64,000 nt of DNA from Azospirillum griseum (lineage in GTDB: Bacteria; Pseudomonadota; Alphaproteobacteria; Azospirillales; Azospirillaceae): positions 1-64,000 of the forward strand of contig NZ_RXMA01000019.1 of NCBI RefSeq assembly GCF_003966125.1, in the 5' to 3' direction. Both the position numbers and the translations under genes were made by a program. Below the pieces are notes generated by a model. That model did not search any database, was not told where the DNA came from, and was given only the letters and a program-made list of their open reading frames with translations. This document shows, in pieces, positions 61,773-64,000 of the stretch. Position 1 is the stretch's first letter. Every line of letters starts with the position of its first letter.

Positions 61773-62849
61773 TCACGCCGCGCCCTGCGGCATCGCGATC
61801 ACGCTGATTCCCTGGGCGTGCCCCTCCATCAAATGACGGTATCCGTCGGCGGTCTGGTCCAGGGAGAAACGGCGGTCGATCACCGGCAGCACCTGCCCGC
61901 GTTCCAGCAGGGAGCCAAGCGTCAGCAGATCGGGCCTGTTCGGCTTCATCAGGAACGGGGTCATCCGGCGGCGGGACAGCGCCCCGACGGCCGCCACCCT
62001 GGCCATCCACACCAGCGGCCCCACCCAATCGCCGCCCGGCCCGGCGGAGCCGGAGACGAAGACGCCCTCGCGCGTCATCAGGGGAAGCCAGTCCGACGGT
62101 GGGCGGTTGCCGACCAAATCCAGAATCACATCGTGGGTCAGGCCGCAGCGGGCCACATCCTCCCGCTGGTAATCCACCACGCGGTCCGCCCCCAGCGCGG
62201 CGACGCTGGCCACGTTCCGCCCGCTGCACACCGCCGTCACCTCCGCCCCCAGCGCCTTGGCGATCTGCACCGCGAGCGTTCCCACCCCGCCCGACGCGCC
62301 GTTGATGAGCGCGCGCTGCCCGGCTTGCAGCCGCCCGGCGTTGCGCAGCGCTTGCAGCGCGGTCAGGCCCGACAGCGGCAGCGCGGCGGCCTGTTCCGCC
62401 GTTCGGTGGGCGGGAATCGGCACGAGGTGATCGGCCGGGACGGCGGCGAATTCGGCGAAGGCCCCGCCATGCACCAGCCCGAACACCTCCTGTCCCACCC
62501 GCAGGCCGGTGACGTTCCGCCCGACGGCGCACACCCACCCGGCCAGGGATTGACCGGGAACCCGGTGGGCCGGGCGACGGAGGCCGTATCCGGCGAGCCG
62601 AAGCGCGTGGGGGCGGCCGGTGAGGAGATGGACGTCACCCTTGCACAAGGTCGCGGCCCGGACCTGGATCAGCGCCTCGTCGTCCGCAACGACCGGAGGA
62701 GGCAGCGCGTCCACCCGCAGGATGTCGGGCGGGCCATAGCGGTCGGCCACCACCGCCGCCATGCTGAGACGGTGGTCGCCACGCCGGGGCGAATCCGCAT
62801 CAGCCCCCAGATCATCCCCGTCCTCTGCCGGGCTTTTCAGCGCACTCAT
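61773..62849 (-). CDS. MDR-superfamily NAD(P)-dependent alcohol dehydrogenase / quinone oxidoreductase
   Basis: A 358-residue medium-chain dehydrogenase/reductase without the catalytic zinc ligands of alcohol dehydrogenases. The GroES-like domain has VRAATLCKGDVHLLTGRP and PGQSLAGWVCAVG. The nucleotide-binding domain has ALINGASGGVGTLAVQIAKALGAEVTAVCSG. The acceptor is unknown (quinone or enone reduction is usual in this subgroup). It has AGGTGG 8 bases before the ATG; an internal ATG at residue 30 is the position of the family core. It is divergent from a TetR gene with two operators in between, so it is the likely regulated target. Confidence 0.87.
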   Translation of the reverse strand: MSALKSPAEDGDDLGADADSPRRGDHRLSMAAVVADRYGPPDILRVDALPPPVVADDEALIQVRAATLCKGDVHLLTGRPHALRLAGYGLRRPAHRVPGQSLAGWVCAVGRNVTGLRVGQEVFGLVHGGAFAEFAAVPADHLVPIPAHRTAEQAAALPLSGLTALQALRNAGRLQAGQRALINGASGGVGTLAVQIAKALGAEVTAVCSGRNVASVAALGADRVVDYQREDVARCGLTHDVILDLVGNRPPSDWLPLMTREGVFVSGSAGPGGDWVGPLVWMARVAAVGALSRRRMTPFLMKPNRPDLLTLGSLLERGQVLPVIDRRFSLDQTADGYRHLMEGHAQGISVIAMPQGAA

Positions 62850-62882
62850 GATCGGCTACCACCTGTGTTGCAAGGGTCTTGT

Positions 62883-62897
62883 GCTTACGGCGTAAGC
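62883..62897. promoter_or_regulatory. TetR-type operator 1
   Basis: GCTTACGGCGTAAGC: 6-bp arms around GGC, in the gap between the divergent dehydrogenase and tetR genes. The half-site CTTAC is shared with operator 2, whose centre is 30 bp away (about three helical turns). Confidence 0.75.
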
Positions 62898-62910
62898 GTG
62901 GGATCAGGTA

Positions 62911-62929
62911 AAACTTACGTGGTAAGTTT
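62911..62929. promoter_or_regulatory. TetR-type operator 2
   Basis: AAACTTACGTGGTAAGTTT: perfect 8-bp arms around GTG. It lies 24 bases upstream of the tetR start, in a position to repress tetR itself, while operator 1 lies 34 bases upstream of the dehydrogenase start. Confidence 0.8.
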
Positions 62930-62952
62930 GTCAAGCCGGGACGATTCAAGCG

Positions 62953-63693
62953 ATGGCCAAAGCCACCACCCCACCGACTCCGACGCGCCGCGCCCCGCGT
63001 TCCTCGACGCGCCAACCGCTGACGCCGGACCGGGTGCTGGACGCCGCCCTGTCGCTTGCGGACGCGGAGGGGTTGGACGCGCTGTCCATGCGCCGGGTGG
63101 CCAGCGCCCTGGGGGTGGAGGCGATGTCGCTCTACAACCACGTCGCCAACAAGGACGCGCTGCTGTCCGGTCTGGTCGACCGCGTCGTCGGGGAGATCGA
63201 CTTGCCCGCCATCGGCGGCGATTGGCGGGCCGAGATGCGGCGGCGCGCGGTATCGGCCCACGCGACGCTGACGCGCCATCCCTGGGCGGCCTTGCTCATC
63301 ATCTCGCGGATCAGCGTCGGGCCGATGATGCTGCGCTACATCAACGCGACCGTCGGTTGCCTGCGCGAGGCGGGGTTCAGCTACGCCCAGGCCGATCACG
63401 CGTGGAACGCCATCGACAGCCATGTCTATGGCTTCACGGTCCAGGCGCTGAAATTTCCGCTGAAGCCGGAAGAATACGCCCCGGCGGCGCGCGGCTATCT
63501 GCCGATGATTCCGCCCGATCTGCCCTATTTCCGGGGGCTGACGGCCGAGGTGGCGGAGGGCCGCCACGACGGCCTGCACGCCTTCACCTTTGGGCTGGAC
63601 CTGATTCTGGACGGTTTGGAACGGGTGCGGTTGGCCAGCCTTGCCGAGTCGCCGTCGGAAACGCCGCCCCCGCAGCACCCGACAGGTGCCTGA
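62953..63693 (+). CDS. TetR/AcrR-family repressor
   Basis: A 246-residue regulator. A basic, Pro/Thr-rich N-terminal segment (1-22) precedes the helix-turn-helix at about 24-70, with RRVASALGVEAMSLYNHVANKDALLSGLVDRV. The C-terminal domain (about 85-225) has the pattern of TetR_C-type effector domains seen in TetR class proteins. It is divergent from the dehydrogenase gene, and two matched palindromes fill the gap, so it very probably represses both. The inducer is unknown. Confidence 0.9.
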   Translation: MAKATTPPTPTRRAPRSSTRQPLTPDRVLDAALSLADAEGLDALSMRRVASALGVEAMSLYNHVANKDALLSGLVDRVVGEIDLPAIGGDWRAEMRRRAVSAHATLTRHPWAALLIISRISVGPMMLRYINATVGCLREAGFSYAQADHAWNAIDSHVYGFTVQALKFPLKPEEYAPAARGYLPMIPPDLPYFRGLTAEVAEGRHDGLHAFTFGLDLILDGLERVRLASLAESPSETPPPQHPTGA

Positions 63694-63762
63694 AAGACGG
63701 GCGGCCCGGCTCCCCGCCATGGGTCGCCCGCGTCATGATCGCCGCCCGTGTGATGGCCCTGG

Positions 63763-64000
63763 TCAGCGCCAGCGGCGACGCCCGCCGCCGCGCCGGTCGT
63801 CCTCGTCGAACAGTTCGGCCAGCTTGTTCATCATGGTTCCGCCCAACTGCTCGGCGTCCACGATGGTGACGGCGCGGCGGTAATAGCGGGTGACGTCGTG
63901 GCCGATGCCGATGGCGACCAGCTCCACCGGCGACCGGGTTTCGATCTGTTCGATCACCTGGCGCAGGTGGCGTTCCAGATAGTTACCCGCGTTGACCGAA
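63763..64000 (-). CDS. cobT: aerobic cobaltochelatase subunit CobT, C-terminal part (truncated by window edge)
   Basis: The last 79 or so codons, ending in [20 protein letters not shown], the [19 protein letters not shown] segment, and a short basic tail [10 protein letters not shown]. This matches the VWA-domain end of CobT, which with CobN and CobS inserts cobalt into hydrogenobyrinate diamide. The frame stays open to base 64000 (upstream residues read [14 protein letters not shown]), so the gene continues outside the window. The TetR gene ends 69 bases away on the opposite strand. Confidence 0.92.
   Translation of the reverse strand, partial: SVNAGNYLERHLRQVIEQIETRSPVELVAIGIGHDVTRYYRRAVTIVDAEQLGGTMMNKLAELFDEDDRRGGGRRRWR

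Overview
The window is a stretch of high-GC chromosome from an alphaproteobacterium, most likely of the Rhodospirillales (Azospirillum or Niveispirillum-like). This rests on the 5S rRNA followed by initiator tRNA at the left edge, the DUF1150 plus Hsp20 pair, NnrU, a PaaX-type regulator, the obgE-proB-proA-nadD-rsfS-rlmH-gpmI-envC-ctpA-rppH gene order, and CobT at the right edge. No prophage, transposase, integrase or CRISPR array is visible. Genus assignment is an inference; no database was searched.

Layout. 1-260: end of an rRNA operon (5S, tRNA-fMet, terminator). 271-4156 (minus): PRMT-like methyltransferase, Cache-type chemoreceptor, sulfotransferase-like protein, then an AT-rich gap. 4841-15122: a catabolic-looking locus. 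A ferredoxin reductase and a ferritin-like diiron oxygenase lie on the minus strand, then a PaaX-family regulator. A divergent LivKHMGF-type ABC importer follows, then a metallo-beta-lactamase-fold protein with a degenerate metal site and a maleylacetoacetate/maleylpyruvate isomerase-type GST. The two intergenic regions flanking the regulator share a repeated motif. I read this as import and oxygenation of an aromatic or similar carboxylic acid; the substrate is unknown. 15256-27827: hybrid histidine kinase, DMT exporter, two-CSD cold-shock protein with an RGG linker, NnrU, DEDDh exonuclease, Nudix, methyltransferase, a translationally coupled ParA-like plus mitofilin-like pair, a membrane LytTR regulator and a WYL regulator/VOC pair. 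27963-33237: TerB-like, VOC, an unknown conserved protein, DUF1150-Hsp20 behind a heat-shock-type promoter, an FAD oxidoreductase and rpsD.

33366-46999 (minus) is one long signalling block. It runs STAS-cheY-cheA-cheW-mcp-cheR-cheD-cheB-soluble MCP, then a partner-switching set (STAS, RsbW-like kinase, two response-regulator PP2C phosphatases). Overlapping stop/start codons link most of the genes. 47147-61285 (minus) is the conserved housekeeping block rppH-YibQ-ctpA-envC-gpmI-rlmH-rsfS-nadD-proA / HAD-proB-obgE / rpmA-rplU, with a TauE-type permease inserted on the opposite strand. tRNA-Ser(CGA), a TetR-regulated alcohol-dehydrogenase-like gene with two clear palindromic operators, and the 3' end of cobT close the window.

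The most interesting parts are the diiron/PaaX/Liv locus with its shared motif, the ParA plus mitofilin-like pair, the fused chemotaxis/partner-switching block with one apparently inactivated phosphatase, and two palindromic repeats that sit at the 5' ends of coding sequences. Start codons were chosen from Shine-Dalgarno spacing, stop/start overlap and family length, and often differ from the longest open frame.
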